Below, in pieces: positions 31,801 to 40,425 of a stretch of 64,000 bases of DNA (position 1 is the stretch's first letter; each line of letters starts with the position of its first letter). The stretch covers positions 372,001-436,000 of the forward strand of contig NZ_JNZO01000018.1 of NCBI RefSeq assembly GCF_000717595.1, in the 5' to 3' direction. The DNA is from Streptomyces flavochromogenes. Lineage in GTDB: Bacteria > Actinomycetota > Actinomycetes > Streptomycetales > Streptomycetaceae. The position numbers and the translations under genes are program-made. The notes beneath the pieces are model-generated. The model was given only the letters and a program-made list of their open reading frames with translations, was not told the origin of the DNA and ran no database searches.

Positions 31801-33006
31801 GATCCGCTCGGCCTCCTCGGAGGCCTTCCGGGTGGTCTCGCGGGCGTCGTCGGACGCCTTGGTGAGGATCTCCTCGGCGTTGCGCGCGGCCTTGGCGAGC
31901 GCGGCGGCGGAGTCCTCGGCGGCGACCGTACGGGCCTTCTCCGAGGCCTCGGCGACGAGCTTCTCCGCCTCGGCGGTCGCCTCGCGCAGCTTCTCCGCGG
32001 CCTCGGCCTTGAGCGCCTCGGCGTCCTTGGTGGCCTCGCCGACCAGCCGGGCGATCTCCGTCTTCGCGGTGCGGGTGCGCTGCTCGTTGACCGACTCGGC
32101 GGTGGCGAGCTGCTTGGCGGCGGTTTCCTTGGCCTCGGTGAGGGCCTTCTCGGCCTCCGCGCGCGCGACGCGCAGCGTCTCCTCGGCCTCCTGCATGCGC
32201 TGCTCGGCGGCGCGGGAGAGCTCGGTGGCCTGACGGCGGGCCTGGTCGGTCTCGGCGGTGGTGGTCGAGCGGAGCTGCTCGGCGTGGCTGGTGGCCTCCT
32301 GCGCCTGGCTGGAGGCGGCGCCGAGGAGCCGCTCGGCGTCCTTGCGGGCGCGCAGCAGAATCGCTTCGGCCTCGGCACGGGCGGCCTCGGCCTCGGAGCC
32401 GACGCGCCGGCTGGTCTCCTCGGCGAGCCGGGTGGCCTCGGCGCGGGCGGTGGCGAGCGCCTGCTCGGCCTCCGCGCGGGACTCCTCCATCAGGCGGCGG
32501 GCCTGGGACTCCGTACGGGCGCGGAGCTGCTCGGCCCAGGCGACGTTCTCGTTGACGTGCGCCTCGACGGTCTGCCGGCGCTCGCTGAGTTCCTGGTCCA
32601 GCTGCTGACGGCGCTGGACTGCCTCGTTGTGCAGTTCGGCCTGGAGCCGGGACTGGTGCTCGGCGTGCTCCTGGAGGATGCGCTGCGTCTGGGCACGTGC
32701 GTCGCGGAGCTCGCGCTCGGCGTCCTGGCGGAGCTGCTCGGCCTGCGCCTGCGCGTTCCGGAGCAGCTGCTCGGCCTGGTAGCCGATGTCCGCGCTGTCG
32801 TAGGCGGGCCGGGACGCGATGGTGCGCCGCGCCTCGTGGAGCTTGGCGCGCAAGACCTCGACCTGGTATCCGAGGTCCTCGGCGTGCTGAACGGCCTTCT
32901 CGCGCTCGGTCTTCAGCCGGTCCATCTCGGCTTCGAACCTGGCGAGATGGTCGTCTTCAGCTCGGTGGCTCTCCTGGCGTTCGTAGCCCCGCACTGCGCG
33001 GTCCAT
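28859..33006 (-). CDS. scy: Polarity coiled-coil protein Scy, interrupted by two frameshifts
   Basis: Scy is the long tip-organising scaffold that places DivIVA and controls hyphal branching. The reading begins at ATG 33006 or, more likely, GTG 32994 (RGYERQESHRAEDDHLARFEAEMDRLKTE) and is one coiled coil of over 1350 residues built of 51-nt repeats. The frame is lost twice on the way: near 30207, where an extra base follows ADRI, and near 29973-29977, where another restores the last frame that ends at 28859. Each break is repaired by removing one base (an extra C on the + strand at about 30207). Both lie at the outer edges of an 88-bp duplicated segment. The gene is probably intact in the organism. 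Confidence 0.85.
29975..30206. repeat. 88-bp perfect direct repeat inside scy
   Basis: Bases 29975-30062 and 30119-30206 are identical. The repeat period is 144 bp (48 codons), so it is in frame within scy. The unit encodes a stretch of coiled coil with the pattern ERLTAEAVELMETTEQDA. The outer borders of the two copies coincide with the two frameshifts in scy. Confidence 0.9.
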
Positions 33007-33206
33007 CCTTCCCCGAGCTCTTCGAGCAGGGGAGACCCCAACCCTGGTCGCAACTCCAGCGAGCACGTCCTCTCGACCGAGGACGGACCCCCGGGGAATC
33101 GTGGCAGATCGGACGACCCCGACATCCCGACTACGGTGCCGCACGGAGCGGCCCCGACCGGCCCCGGCCCGGAGTCGCCCACTCTACCGGGCCAGGAATC
33201 CGGTGG

Positions 33207-33659
33207 TCAGTGCTCCGCTGAGGAGTGGTCAGCCGACGGCTCTGCCGAGGTGACCAGTTCCGTGAGTACGCCGTGGCAGTCCTTGGGGTGCAGGAAGGTG
33301 ATCCGGGAGCCCATGGAGCCGATCCGCGGCTGGTCGTAGAGGACCCGGACGCCCTTGGAACGGATGTCCTCGGCGTCTCCGTCGACGTCCGCCGTGCCGA
33401 AGGCGATGTGGTGCACGCCCTCGCCGTTCTTGGCGAGCCACTTGCCCACCGCCGAGTCCTCCCGGGTCGGCTCCAGGAGCTGGAGGTACGAGGCCCCGCC
33501 GTCCGAGGTTTCGTTGATCTTGAGCATGGCCTCGCGGACGCCCTGCTCCTCGTTGACCTCGGAGTGGAAGACCTCGAAACCGTACGTGGCACGGTAGAAC
33601 TCGACAGTCTTGTCCAGGTCGAAACAGGCGATCCCGATGTGGTCGATTCGCGTCAGCAT
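33207..33659 (-). CDS. mce: Methylmalonyl-CoA epimerase
   Basis: This 150-residue enzyme interconverts (R)- and (S)-methylmalonyl-CoA, linking propionyl-CoA and succinyl-CoA metabolism and supplying polyketide extender units. It is a vicinal-oxygen-chelate fold with two beta-alpha modules. Metal ligands are visible as His7 (IDHIGIA), Gln60 (SYLQLLEP), His83/84 (GVHHIAF) and Glu134 (VLTELV). The length is normal. It is divergent from the thiolase gene and part of the B12-linked acyl-CoA set in this window. Confidence 0.96.
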   Translation of the reverse strand: MLTRIDHIGIACFDLDKTVEFYRATYGFEVFHSEVNEEQGVREAMLKINETSDGGASYLQLLEPTREDSAVGKWLAKNGEGVHHIAFGTADVDGDAEDIRSKGVRVLYDQPRIGSMGSRITFLHPKDCHGVLTELVTSAEPSADHSSAEH

Positions 33660-33796
33660 GCCTCCAGTGCAGCGCCGTCGCGGTGGTTACGCAACGTGCG
33701 CGCCGTCACACCGACCGGCCGGTGACCCGGCGGTCCGCCGCTCAGTACATTGGCGGTAAACCCTCGTTCACTTCTCATCCCTAGGGGCCGTGCCTC

Positions 33797-34999
33797 ATGT
33801 CTGGAACGACCGGTACCACCTCAGTGATCGTCGCGGGCGCCCGCACGCCCATGGGTCGCCTGCTCGGCTCGCTCAAGTCCTTCTCGGGCGCCGAGCTCGG
33901 CGGCTTCGCCATCAAGGCCGCGCTCGACCGGGCCGGCATCGGCGGCGACCAGGTCCAGTACGTGATCATGGGCCAGGTGCTCCAGGCGGGCGCCGGCCAG
34001 ATCCCCGCCCGCCAGGCCGCGGTCAAGGCCGGCATCCCCATGAACGTCCCCGCGCTCACCATCAACAAGGTGTGTCTGTCGGGTCTCGACGCCATCGCGC
34101 TCGCCGACCAGCTGATCCGCGCGGGTGAGTTCGACGTGGTCGTCGCCGGCGGCCAGGAGTCGATGACCAACGCGCCGCACCTGCTGCCGAAGTCCCGCGA
34201 GGGCTTCAAGTACGGCGCCATCGAGATGCTCGACGCCATGGCGTACGACGGTCTCACCGACGCCTTCGAGAACATCGCCATGGGCGAGTCCACCGAGAAG
34301 CACAACAGCCGCCTGGGCATCCAGCGCCCCGAGCAGGACGAGATCGCCGCCCTCTCGCACCAGCGCGCCGCCGCCGCCCAGAAGAACGGCATCTTCGAGG
34401 CCGAGATCACCCCGGTCGAGATCCCGCAGCGCAAGGGCGAGCCGGTCGTCTTCTCCAAGGACGAGGGCATCCGCGCGGAGACCACCGTCGAGTCCCTCGG
34501 CAAGCTCCGCCCCGCCTTCGCCAAGGACGGCACCATCACCGCCGGCACCTCCTCGCAGATCTCCGACGGCGCCGCCGCCGTCGTGGTGATGAGCAAGGCC
34601 AAGGCCGAGGAGCTGGGCCTCGAGTGGATCGCCGAGATCGGCGCCCACGGCAATGTGGCGGGCCCGGACAACTCGCTGCAGTCGCAGCCGTCCAACGCGA
34701 TCCTGCACGCCCTCAAGAAGGACGGCCTGACCGTCGACGACCTCGACCTGATCGAGATCAACGAGGCCTTCGCCGCGGTCGCCGTGCAGTCAATGAAGGA
34801 CCTCGGCGTTACCCCCGAGAAGGTGAACGTCAACGGTGGCGCCATCGCGCTGGGCCACCCGATCGGCATGTCCGGCGCCCGCGTGGTGCTGCACCTGGCC
34901 CTGGAGCTCAAGCGGCGCGGCGGCGGCATCGGCGCGGCCGCCCTGTGCGGCGGCGGCGGTCAGGGAGACGCGCTGATCGTCCGCGTCGCCGGCAAGTAA
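33797..34999 (+). CDS. Acetyl-CoA C-acetyltransferase (thiolase)
   Basis: This 400-residue thiolase makes or cleaves acetoacetyl-CoA. The acyl-accepting Cys93 is in [11 protein letters not shown], the catalytic His in [19 protein letters not shown], and the C-terminal Cys in [13 protein letters not shown]. The sequence [11 protein letters not shown], typical of biosynthetic thiolases, precedes them. ATG 33797 gives the family start. It is followed 35 bp later by meaB with its own ribosome site, so the two are probably one transcript. Confidence 0.96.
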   Translation: MSGTTGTTSVIVAGARTPMGRLLGSLKSFSGAELGGFAIKAALDRAGIGGDQVQYVIMGQVLQAGAGQIPARQAAVKAGIPMNVPALTINKVCLSGLDAIALADQLIRAGEFDVVVAGGQESMTNAPHLLPKSREGFKYGAIEMLDAMAYDGLTDAFENIAMGESTEKHNSRLGIQRPEQDEIAALSHQRAAAAQKNGIFEAEITPVEIPQRKGEPVVFSKDEGIRAETTVESLGKLRPAFAKDGTITAGTSSQISDGAAAVVVMSKAKAEELGLEWIAEIGAHGNVAGPDNSLQSQPSNAILHALKKDGLTVDDLDLIEINEAFAAVAVQSMKDLGVTPEKVNVNGGAIALGHPIGMSGARVVLHLALELKRRGGGIGAAALCGGGGQGDALIVRVAGK

Positions 35000-35034
35000 G
35001 TCACCTCGGCAAGGTCGGGCAAGGAGCTCTGCAC

Positions 35035-35991
35035 ATGCTGGACGTCCCCGCTCTGGTCACCCAGGCACGGGAGGGCAGGCCGCGCGCCGTGGCCCGGCTG
35101 ATCTCGCTCGTGGAGGGGGCGTCCCCGCAGCTGCGCGAGGTCATGGCGACGCTGGCGCCGCTCACCGGCGGCGCGTACGTGGTGGGCCTGACCGGCTCGC
35201 CCGGCGTCGGCAAGTCCACGTCGACGTCCGCCCTGGTCTCCGCCTACCGGCGGGCGGGCAGGCGGGTCGGCGTCCTGGCCGTCGACCCGTCCTCGCCGTT
35301 CAGCGGCGGGGCGCTCCTCGGCGACCGGGTCCGGATGTCGGAGCACGCCTCCGACCCGGGCGTCTACATCCGCTCGATGGCGACCCGCGGTCACCTGGGC
35401 GGTCTCGCCTGGTCCGCCCCGCAGGCCATCCGCGTCCTGGACGCGGCCGGCTGCGAGGTGATCCTCGTGGAGACCGTGGGCGTCGGGCAGTCGGAGGTCG
35501 AGATCGCCTCCCAGGCCGACACCTCGGTCGTGCTGCTCGCGCCGGGCATGGGCGACGGGATCCAGGCCGCGAAGGCGGGCATCCTGGAGATCGGCGACGT
35601 GTACGTGGTGAACAAGGCGGACCGGGACGGCGCGGACGCCACGGCCCGCGAGCTCAACCACATGCTGGGCCTGGGCGAGGCACGCGGCCCCGGCGACTGG
35701 CGGCCGCCGATCGTCAAGACGGTCGCGGCGCGCGGCGAGGGCATCGACGAGGTCGTGGAGGCCCTGGAGAAGCACCGCGCATGGATGGAGGAGCACGGGG
35801 TCCTGGCGGAGCGCCGCAGGGCCCGTGCCGCGCGCGAGGTCGAGACCATCGCGGTCACGGCCCTGCGGGAGCGGATCGGCGATCTGCACGGCGACCGGCG
35901 CCTGGACGCGCTCGCGGAGCGGATCGTGGCGGGCGACCTCGACCCGTACGCGGCCTCGGACGAGCTGGTCGCGAGCCTGACGGGCAACTGA
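35035..35991 (+). CDS. meaB: MeaB/ArgK-family GTPase chaperone of B12 mutases
   Basis: This 318-residue G3E-family P-loop GTPase protects and reloads adenosylcobalamin-dependent acyl-CoA mutases. Walker A is GLTGSPGVGKST (about 51-62). The VLAVDPSSPFSGGALLGDRVRM segment is diagnostic, followed by MATRGHLGGL, the Walker B ILVETVGVGQSEVE and the NKAD guanine motif (VVNKADRDGA). ATG 35035 has AAGGAG eight bases upstream. The likely client is IcmA (50212-51912) or the methylmalonyl-CoA mutase encoded elsewhere. It is followed by a 20-bp terminator stem. Confidence 0.96.
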   Translation: MLDVPALVTQAREGRPRAVARLISLVEGASPQLREVMATLAPLTGGAYVVGLTGSPGVGKSTSTSALVSAYRRAGRRVGVLAVDPSSPFSGGALLGDRVRMSEHASDPGVYIRSMATRGHLGGLAWSAPQAIRVLDAAGCEVILVETVGVGQSEVEIASQADTSVVLLAPGMGDGIQAAKAGILEIGDVYVVNKADRDGADATARELNHMLGLGEARGPGDWRPPIVKTVAARGEGIDEVVEALEKHRAWMEEHGVLAERRRARAAREVETIAVTALRERIGDLHGDRRLDALAERIVAGDLDPYAASDELVASLTGN

Positions 35992-36012
35992 GCGGCGTAC
36001 GGCTCCGCGGGT

Positions 36013-36057
36013 ACGGAGAAGGGCCCCACCGGGACGACCGGTGGGGCCCTTCTCCGT
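36013..36057. terminator. Strong bidirectional terminator between meaB and absC
   Basis: ACGGAGAAGGGCCCCACCGG (36013-36032) pairs perfectly over 20 bp with 36038-36057 around a 5-base loop. The two flanking genes are convergent. Confidence 0.9.
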
Positions 36058-36099
36058 CAGGTCCGCCGAATCCGTCAGGTCGGCGGGCCGCGGCCGCCG

Positions 36100-36576
36100 C
36101 TACGGCTTGCCGCGCCGGCCGCGCAACTGGTCCGCGACCGGCTTCAGGGACTCGCGCAGGTCGCCGAGCGCGCCCGGGCCGATCTGGTCGATGAAGTGCT
36201 TGCGCACCGACTCGACGTGGTGCGGGGCGACCTTGTGCATGGTCTCCATGCCCGCGTCGGTCAGTACGGCGTACAGTCCGCGGCGGTCGGACTCGCAGTT
36301 CTCGCGCCGGACGAGTCCGGCGTTCTCCATGCGGGTGATCTGGTGCGAGAGCCGGCTCTTCGACTGGAGCGTGGCCGCGGCCAGATCGCTCATGCGCAGC
36401 CGCCGTTCGGCCGACTCCGAGAGGTTCACGAGGATCTCGTAGTCGTTCATCGTCAGTCCGAAGGGCTGGAGGTCCCGCTCCAGCTGGTACGTCAGCATCC
36501 TCTGGACGTCCAGGAATGTGCGCCACGCACACTGCTCGGCGTCGGTGAGCCACGGGGTGGCGGTCTCGGTCTCCAT
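36100..36576 (-). CDS. absC: MarR-family regulator, AbsC-like
   Basis: This 158-residue MarR protein has the winged-helix core MNDYEILVNLSESAERRLRMSDLAAATLQSKSRLSHQITRMENAGLVRRENCESDRRGLYAVLTDAG. Size, family and position after meaB match S. coelicolor AbsC (SCO5405), a zinc-responsive regulator that affects antibiotic production. The His-rich PHHVESVRKHF stretch could supply metal ligands. The ATG at 36576 has no ribosome site, and a TAGAAT hexamer lies 6 bp upstream (36583-36588), so the message may be leaderless. The region also has an imperfect AAGT/ACTT dyad at 36595-36606 that could be its operator. Symbol by synteny. Confidence 0.82.
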   Translation of the reverse strand: METETATPWLTDAEQCAWRTFLDVQRMLTYQLERDLQPFGLTMNDYEILVNLSESAERRLRMSDLAAATLQSKSRLSHQITRMENAGLVRRENCESDRRGLYAVLTDAGMETMHKVAPHHVESVRKHFIDQIGPGALGDLRESLKPVADQLRGRRGKP

Positions 36577-36659
36577 ATATGGATTCTACCTAAGAAGTTG
36601 AATACTTGACGAAGTCTGGGAGCGTGCGTTCGAAGACGTCACCCTCCGCAGACTACCGC

Positions 36660-37445
36660 TCACAGACCGAAGCGACGCTGGAGGTCGCCGAGCTGGCCGG
36701 GAAGGCGCGGTACCGAGCCTTGCACAGACTGGCCGGAACCGGGCGATCCGTGACCGCCGGGTACACCCGGCTGGGCCGGTGGGCCGCCGATCGCGCGGTC
36801 CGCCATCAGGATCTCCGTCGACTGCAGGAGGACCGTGCCCGCCCCCACGAACTCGAACTGGTGCTCCTCGCCCGAGGTGCCGCCGATGCCCGTCAGCGCG
36901 CGGACGCCGCCCATCACACCCGTCATGTAGCCGTGGTCGTAGTGGTGGCACGGCGACGGGCAGTCCGCCCAGCCGACCAGAGCCTGCGGGTCCACCCGCA
37001 TCGGCGGCTCCATGAAGACCACCGGGCCGTTCGAGGCGGCCACGAACTTGCCCGTGCCGATCAGCGTCACGAAGCCCGGCACGATCGACTGCTTCAGCGC
37101 GAGCGTCGGCTGGTAGGCGAGCAGATTGCCGGAACGGATCGTCAGATTGCCCTCGTCCAGGTCGAACGAGTTCACGTCGAAGGCCCGGTCCGCCAGCAGC
37201 ATCTTCCCGCTGCCCTCGGCCACCACCCAGTCGCTCGCGTGCAGCGGCGAGTGGAACGACGTCCGGACCAGACGGTCCAGCCGCCCGTGCCCGATGCCGT
37301 TGAACTCGATCCGCCCGTAGTAGGCGATCATCTTGCCCTTCTGCAGGAACCACTGGGAGCCCTTGAGCTCCACGCAGAAGGTGTACGCGTTCACGTTGTC
37401 GTCCGACGGCAGGGTCATCGGGTCGTGGATCACGGGACCGGTCAC
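36660..37445 (-). CDS. AIM24-family protein (third of three)
   Basis: This 261-residue protein belongs to the AIM24/TerD-like beta-barrel family, with repeated strands: VELKGSQWFLQKGKMIAYYGRIEFNG, then VVAEGSGKMLLADRAFDVNSF and IVPGFVTLIGTGKFVAASNGPVVFMEPPMRVDPQALVGW. The conserved DP-A-V pattern ends each of the three neighbouring copies. The last 45 residues are Gly/Pro/Gln-rich and not shared. GTG 37445 overlaps the stop of the preceding gene (GTGA). A mitochondrial relative in yeast affects inner-membrane organisation; no bacterial role is known to me. Confidence 0.85.
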   Translation of the reverse strand: MTGPVIHDPMTLPSDDNVNAYTFCVELKGSQWFLQKGKMIAYYGRIEFNGIGHGRLDRLVRTSFHSPLHASDWVVAEGSGKMLLADRAFDVNSFDLDEGNLTIRSGNLLAYQPTLALKQSIVPGFVTLIGTGKFVAASNGPVVFMEPPMRVDPQALVGWADCPSPCHHYDHGYMTGVMGGVRALTGIGGTSGEEHQFEFVGAGTVLLQSTEILMADRAIGGPPAQPGVPGGHGSPGSGQSVQGSVPRLPGQLGDLQRRFGL

Positions 37446-38092
37446 AGCTTTTCCTCCGAGGCCTGCACGTACACCGCACCACTGCCGCTCAGCTCCAGCT
37501 GGAACGCCTCGCCCGAGCCGCGCCCCACCATGTCGCGCCAGCCGAGCGCGGTGGAGAGCTTGTTCCGTACGTCGCCGTGGTGGGCCACGTACGCCTGCGG
37601 GTCCACATGGACCGGGCGGCCCGGGGTGATCGGCAGCTCGATGACGCCGCCGTGCGCCATGACGGCCACCGCGCCGTGGCCCTTCAGGGTGGTGGTGAAG
37701 AGGCCCTGGCCGGTCACCTGGCCGCGGACCATGCCCATCACCCCGCCCTGCGAGCCCATGAACATGGTGCCCTGCTCCAGGGTGCCGTCGAAGGCGAGGA
37801 GCCGGTCGGCCTCCACGTACAGGGTGTCGCCGGTCAGTCCGATCACCTGGATGTGGTGACCGCCGTGCCCGAACATCACCGTGCCGTTGCCCTCGACGGT
37901 CATCAGCGGCGTCGCCTCGCCGGCCACCCGGCGGCCGATCATCGACATCACGCCGCCCTGACCGCCCGCCGTGTTCGGCGTGAAAGTGACGTCGCCGCGG
38001 TACGCGAGCATCGCGCCGCGCTGGCTGAACATCCGCTGTCCGGGGATGACGGTCGCCTCGACCATCTTCGAGTTGATCTCGCGGAACGGCAT
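37442..38092 (-). CDS. AIM24-family protein (second of three)
   Basis: This 216-residue protein is a single AIM24 domain, starting MPFREINSKMVEATVIPGQRMFSQRGAMLAYRGDVTF, with Gly-rich strands GTMFMGSQGGVMGMVRGQVTGQGLFTTTLKGHGAVAVMAHGG, then VHVDPQAYVAHHGDV and a final GSGEAFQLELSGSGAVYVQAS. The FTTTLKGHG strand matches FTTTVEGTG in the first copy and ends in the same VQAS/VQPS strand. ATG overlaps the stop of the first copy by one base, and its own stop overlaps the third copy. Confidence 0.87.
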   Translation of the reverse strand: MPFREINSKMVEATVIPGQRMFSQRGAMLAYRGDVTFTPNTAGGQGGVMSMIGRRVAGEATPLMTVEGNGTVMFGHGGHHIQVIGLTGDTLYVEADRLLAFDGTLEQGTMFMGSQGGVMGMVRGQVTGQGLFTTTLKGHGAVAVMAHGGVIELPITPGRPVHVDPQAYVAHHGDVRNKLSTALGWRDMVGRGSGEAFQLELSGSGAVYVQASEEKL

Positions 38093-38730
38093 CAGACGTC
38101 GCCCCCGATCGTGTTCCGCTCGCTCGGCTGGACGTACACGAGGCCGTCCCCCTCGAAGCGGATCTGGAAGGCCTCGCCGCCGCCCTCGCCCATGAAGGTG
38201 CGGAAGGTCACACCGGACTGGAAGTGCTGCTGGAGGTTGCCCTGGTGCGCGATGTACGCGCCGGGGTCGACCTGGAGCGGGTACTGCGGGGTCACCCGCA
38301 GCACCACCGCGGGACCGTCGGACATGATCGCGGCCTGGCCGGTGCCCTCGACGGTCGTGGTGAAGAGGCCGTTGCCGGTGGCCCCGCCGCGCAGGCCCGT
38401 GAAGGTGGTGCCCGTGCGCAGCCCCGCGTCGGTGCAGAGCAGATTGCTCGCCTCGACCCAGAGCTTGTCGCCGTGGAGCGAGACGAGGTTGATCTCGGAG
38501 GCCCGGTCGGCGAACCAGCAGGTCCCCTGGCCGCGTACCTCCATCACCTCCATCTGCTCACCCGTGAGCCGACGGGTGACCATGCCGCGCAGGCCCTCAC
38601 CGCCGCCGCTCATCTTCTTGAACGCCATCTGGCCGTCGTAGGCGACCATCGAGCCGTTCTTCGCCTTGACGGCGTCGCCGGTCATGGAGACGGCGAGCAC
38701 CTTGCTGCCTTGGAGTCGGAACGTTGCCAC
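38092..38730 (-). CDS. AIM24-family protein (first of three)
   Basis: This 212-residue AIM24 domain is the first gene of a coupled triplet. GTG 38730 begins ATFRLQGSKVLAVSMTGDAVKAKNGSMVAYDGQMAFKKM. Family strands are GNGLFTTTVEGTGQAAIMSDGPAVVL, then PLQVDPGAYIAHQGNL and GEAFQIRFEGDGLVYVQPSE. The ribosome site is weak, so the start could move, but longer starts lack conservation with the second copy. Function unknown; three copies suggest a hetero-oligomeric ring or surface assembly, which is inference. Confidence 0.83.
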   Translation of the reverse strand: MATFRLQGSKVLAVSMTGDAVKAKNGSMVAYDGQMAFKKMSGGGEGLRGMVTRRLTGEQMEVMEVRGQGTCWFADRASEINLVSLHGDKLWVEASNLLCTDAGLRTGTTFTGLRGGATGNGLFTTTVEGTGQAAIMSDGPAVVLRVTPQYPLQVDPGAYIAHQGNLQQHFQSGVTFRTFMGEGGGEAFQIRFEGDGLVYVQPSERNTIGGDV

Positions 38731-38837
38731 CCGCTGAAGGTACTGGGGACCCGGATAAAGAGACAGCAAAGTCGGCGTGCACAATGGACGGGCCCTTGTG
38801 CATCCGTTCACAAGATCGAACGAAGGTGACCCCCTCC

Positions 38838-39191
38838 GTGGACATCAAGACCGCTTCCTCCCTCCACCGACTCCGGCTCGTCTCCGCGCCGGAGGCCGTC
38901 TCGTTCCTGCTCCTGCTGGTCTGCTCGGTGCTGAAGCGGACGACGGACTTCAACGCGGTGCCGGTCATGGGCGCGATCCACGGCGTGCTGTTCGTCCTCT
39001 ACGTCCTGTTCTGGCTGGACGCCTGGAACCGGACCAAGTGGAGCTTCGGGACCGCCGCCCTCTACTTCGTCCTCTCCGTGCTGCCCCTGGGCGGCTTCTA
39101 CGCCGAGCGCAGGCTCAAGCGCGAGGCCGAGAACGCGGTCATCGCCTCCCGCGCCCGCGCCGCGGCCGCCGAAGGCGCGGTGAAGGCGTGA
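38838..39191 (+). CDS. DUF3817 family membrane protein
   Basis: This 117-residue protein has three transmembrane helices: [38 protein letters not shown] and [22 protein letters not shown]. The family signature is the HG in the second helix and the G-F-ERR end. GTG 38838 has AAGGTG at proper distance; GTG 38826 is an in-frame alternative. The stop overlaps the thiamine-binding gene (GTGA). A paralogue is at 49807-50139. Function unknown. Confidence 0.85.
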   Translation: MDIKTASSLHRLRLVSAPEAVSFLLLLVCSVLKRTTDFNAVPVMGAIHGVLFVLYVLFWLDAWNRTKWSFGTAALYFVLSVLPLGGFYAERRLKREAENAVIASRARAAAAEGAVKA

Positions 39192-39484
39192 TCGTCGCGT
39201 TCTCGGTCACCCCGCTGGGCGTGGGGGAGGAGGTCGGCGAGTACGTCGCCGACGCCGTCCGGGTCGTCCGCGAGTCCGGCCTCCCCCATCGCACCGACGC
39301 GATGTTCACCTCCGTCGAGGGCGACGACTGGGACCAGGTCATGGACGTCGTGAAGCGCGCGGTCGCCGCCGTGGAGGCGCGGGCCCCGCGCGTCTCGGTG
39401 GTCATGAAGGTCGACATCCGTCCCGGTGTCACGGACGGTCTGCACAGCAAGGTCGCCACGGTGGAGCGGTACCTGGAGGGCTGA
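39188..39484 (+). CDS. MTH1187/YkoF-type thiamine-binding protein
   Basis: This 98-residue protein belongs to the small ferredoxin-like family that binds thiamine or related pyrimidines. The N-terminal strand [31 protein letters not shown] and the second half [42 protein letters not shown] match the family. The GTG start overlaps the DUF3817 stop, so the genes are coupled. A terminator follows 26 bp after the stop. Ligand is inferred from family. Confidence 0.87.
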   Translation: MIVAFSVTPLGVGEEVGEYVADAVRVVRESGLPHRTDAMFTSVEGDDWDQVMDVVKRAVAAVEARAPRVSVVMKVDIRPGVTDGLHSKVATVERYLEG

Positions 39485-39510
39485 GGCCCCGCCCTCCTCC
39501 GTATGCGAGA

Positions 39511-39543
39511 AAGCCCCTGGTCCCGGTTCGGGACCGGGGGCTT
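39511..39543 (+). terminator. Terminator after the thiamine-binding gene
   Basis: AAGCCCCTGGTCCCG (39511-39525) pairs with CGGGACCGGGGGCTT (39529-39543) around a 3-base loop; one pair is G-T. It ends the DUF3817/thiamine-binding operon just before the TetR-controlled promoter. Confidence 0.8.
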
Positions 39544-39564
39544 CGTCGTGCCGGAGGATCCGTC

Positions 39565-39593
39565 TTGAGCGACTGCTCAAAATCGGCTACCTT
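39565..39593 (+). promoter_or_regulatory. Promoter and first operator of the SRPBCC/DUF4166/TetR operon
   Basis: TTGAGC (-35, 39565-39570) and TACCTT (-10, 39588-39593) are 17 bp apart. The -35 is also the left arm of the dyad TTGAGC-GACT-GCTCAA (39565-39580), so a bound repressor would block polymerase directly. Confidence 0.65.
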
Positions 39594-39606
39594 CAGCCCG
39601 GGGGCA

Positions 39607-39628
39607 GTTTTGAGCAGTCGCTCAAAAC
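39607..39628 (+). promoter_or_regulatory. Second, near-perfect operator of the same operon
   Basis: GTTTTGAGC and GCTCAAAAC flank AGTC, a 9-bp-arm dyad just downstream of the predicted transcription start. Its 16-bp core is the exact reverse complement of the first operator. Binding by the operon's own TetR protein is the simplest reading. Confidence 0.75.
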
Positions 39629-39654
39629 GCCGTACGAGCCGGGAGAGCAACCCC

Positions 39655-40425
39655 ATGGGCCTCTACATCGAGACACAGGTCCGCGCGGACCTGGAGACGC
39701 TCTGGGAGCGCACGCAGGAACCCGGCCGCCATCAGCGGTGGGACCTGCGGTTCACGGAGATCGCGTACCTCCCGCGTGCCGAGGGCGAACCCCGGCACTT
39801 CCGGTACGCGACACGCGTCCTGCCCTTCCTGGTCGTCGCCGGCACCGGTGTCTCCGCGGGGGAGCGCCACCGGGCCGGCGGCGACCGGGTCTCCGCACTC
39901 CGGTTCGCCTCGCCGCACCCGCTCTCGCTCCTCGCCGAGGGCAGCGGCTACTGGCGCTACATCCCCACCCCGGACGGCGTCCGCTTCCTCACCGGCTACG
40001 ACTACCGGCCGCGCTGGGGCCGTCTCGGCCGCCTCGCCGACCGGCTCGTCTTCCGGCCCCTCATGGGCTGGGCCACCGCCTGGTCCTTCGACCGGCTGCG
40101 GCTCTGGTGCGAGCGGGGCGTCACCCCCGAGCGCGCGCTCGTCCACTGGCTCCTCGAACTCGCCGCCCGCGTCCTCCTCGTGGCCGTGCCCCCGACGCTC
40201 GCCTCGCTGCCGCTCGGGCCGCTCTCGCCCGGCGCCGTGCCGCTCACCGTCCTCGGGCTCGCCCTCGCCACGCTCGTACCGCCCTCGCCGCGTACGCCCG
40301 CCGCCCGGCGCTGTCTGCGCACCCCGCCCGCCCGCACGCGGGAGCCCCGTCTCCTCGCGACCCTGGAGGCGACCGGGGAGCCCGCCCCGAAGCCCGCACC
40401 CGAGCCCGCCCTGGAGCAGTCGTGA
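39655..40425 (+). CDS. SRPBCC-like lipid-binding domain protein with C-terminal membrane segment
   Basis: This 256-residue protein starts with an SRPBCC/START-type fold (YIETQVRADLETLWERTQEPGRHQRWDLRFTEIAYLP, then the long strand FRYATRVLPFLVVAGTGVSAGERHRAG and a GSGYWRYIPTPDGVRFLTGYDYRPRWG end). A hydrophobic pair of helices at about 163-205 (ALVHWLLELAARVLLVAVPP, PLTVLGLALATLVPP) anchors it. The tail is Pro/Ala/Glu-rich. ATG 39655 has GGGAGAG upstream. It is translationally coupled to the DUF4166 gene. A role in handling a small hydrophobic molecule is inferred. Confidence 0.8.
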   Translation: MGLYIETQVRADLETLWERTQEPGRHQRWDLRFTEIAYLPRAEGEPRHFRYATRVLPFLVVAGTGVSAGERHRAGGDRVSALRFASPHPLSLLAEGSGYWRYIPTPDGVRFLTGYDYRPRWGRLGRLADRLVFRPLMGWATAWSFDRLRLWCERGVTPERALVHWLLELAARVLLVAVPPTLASLPLGPLSPGAVPLTVLGLALATLVPPSPRTPAARRCLRTPPARTREPRLLATLEATGEPAPKPAPEPALEQS

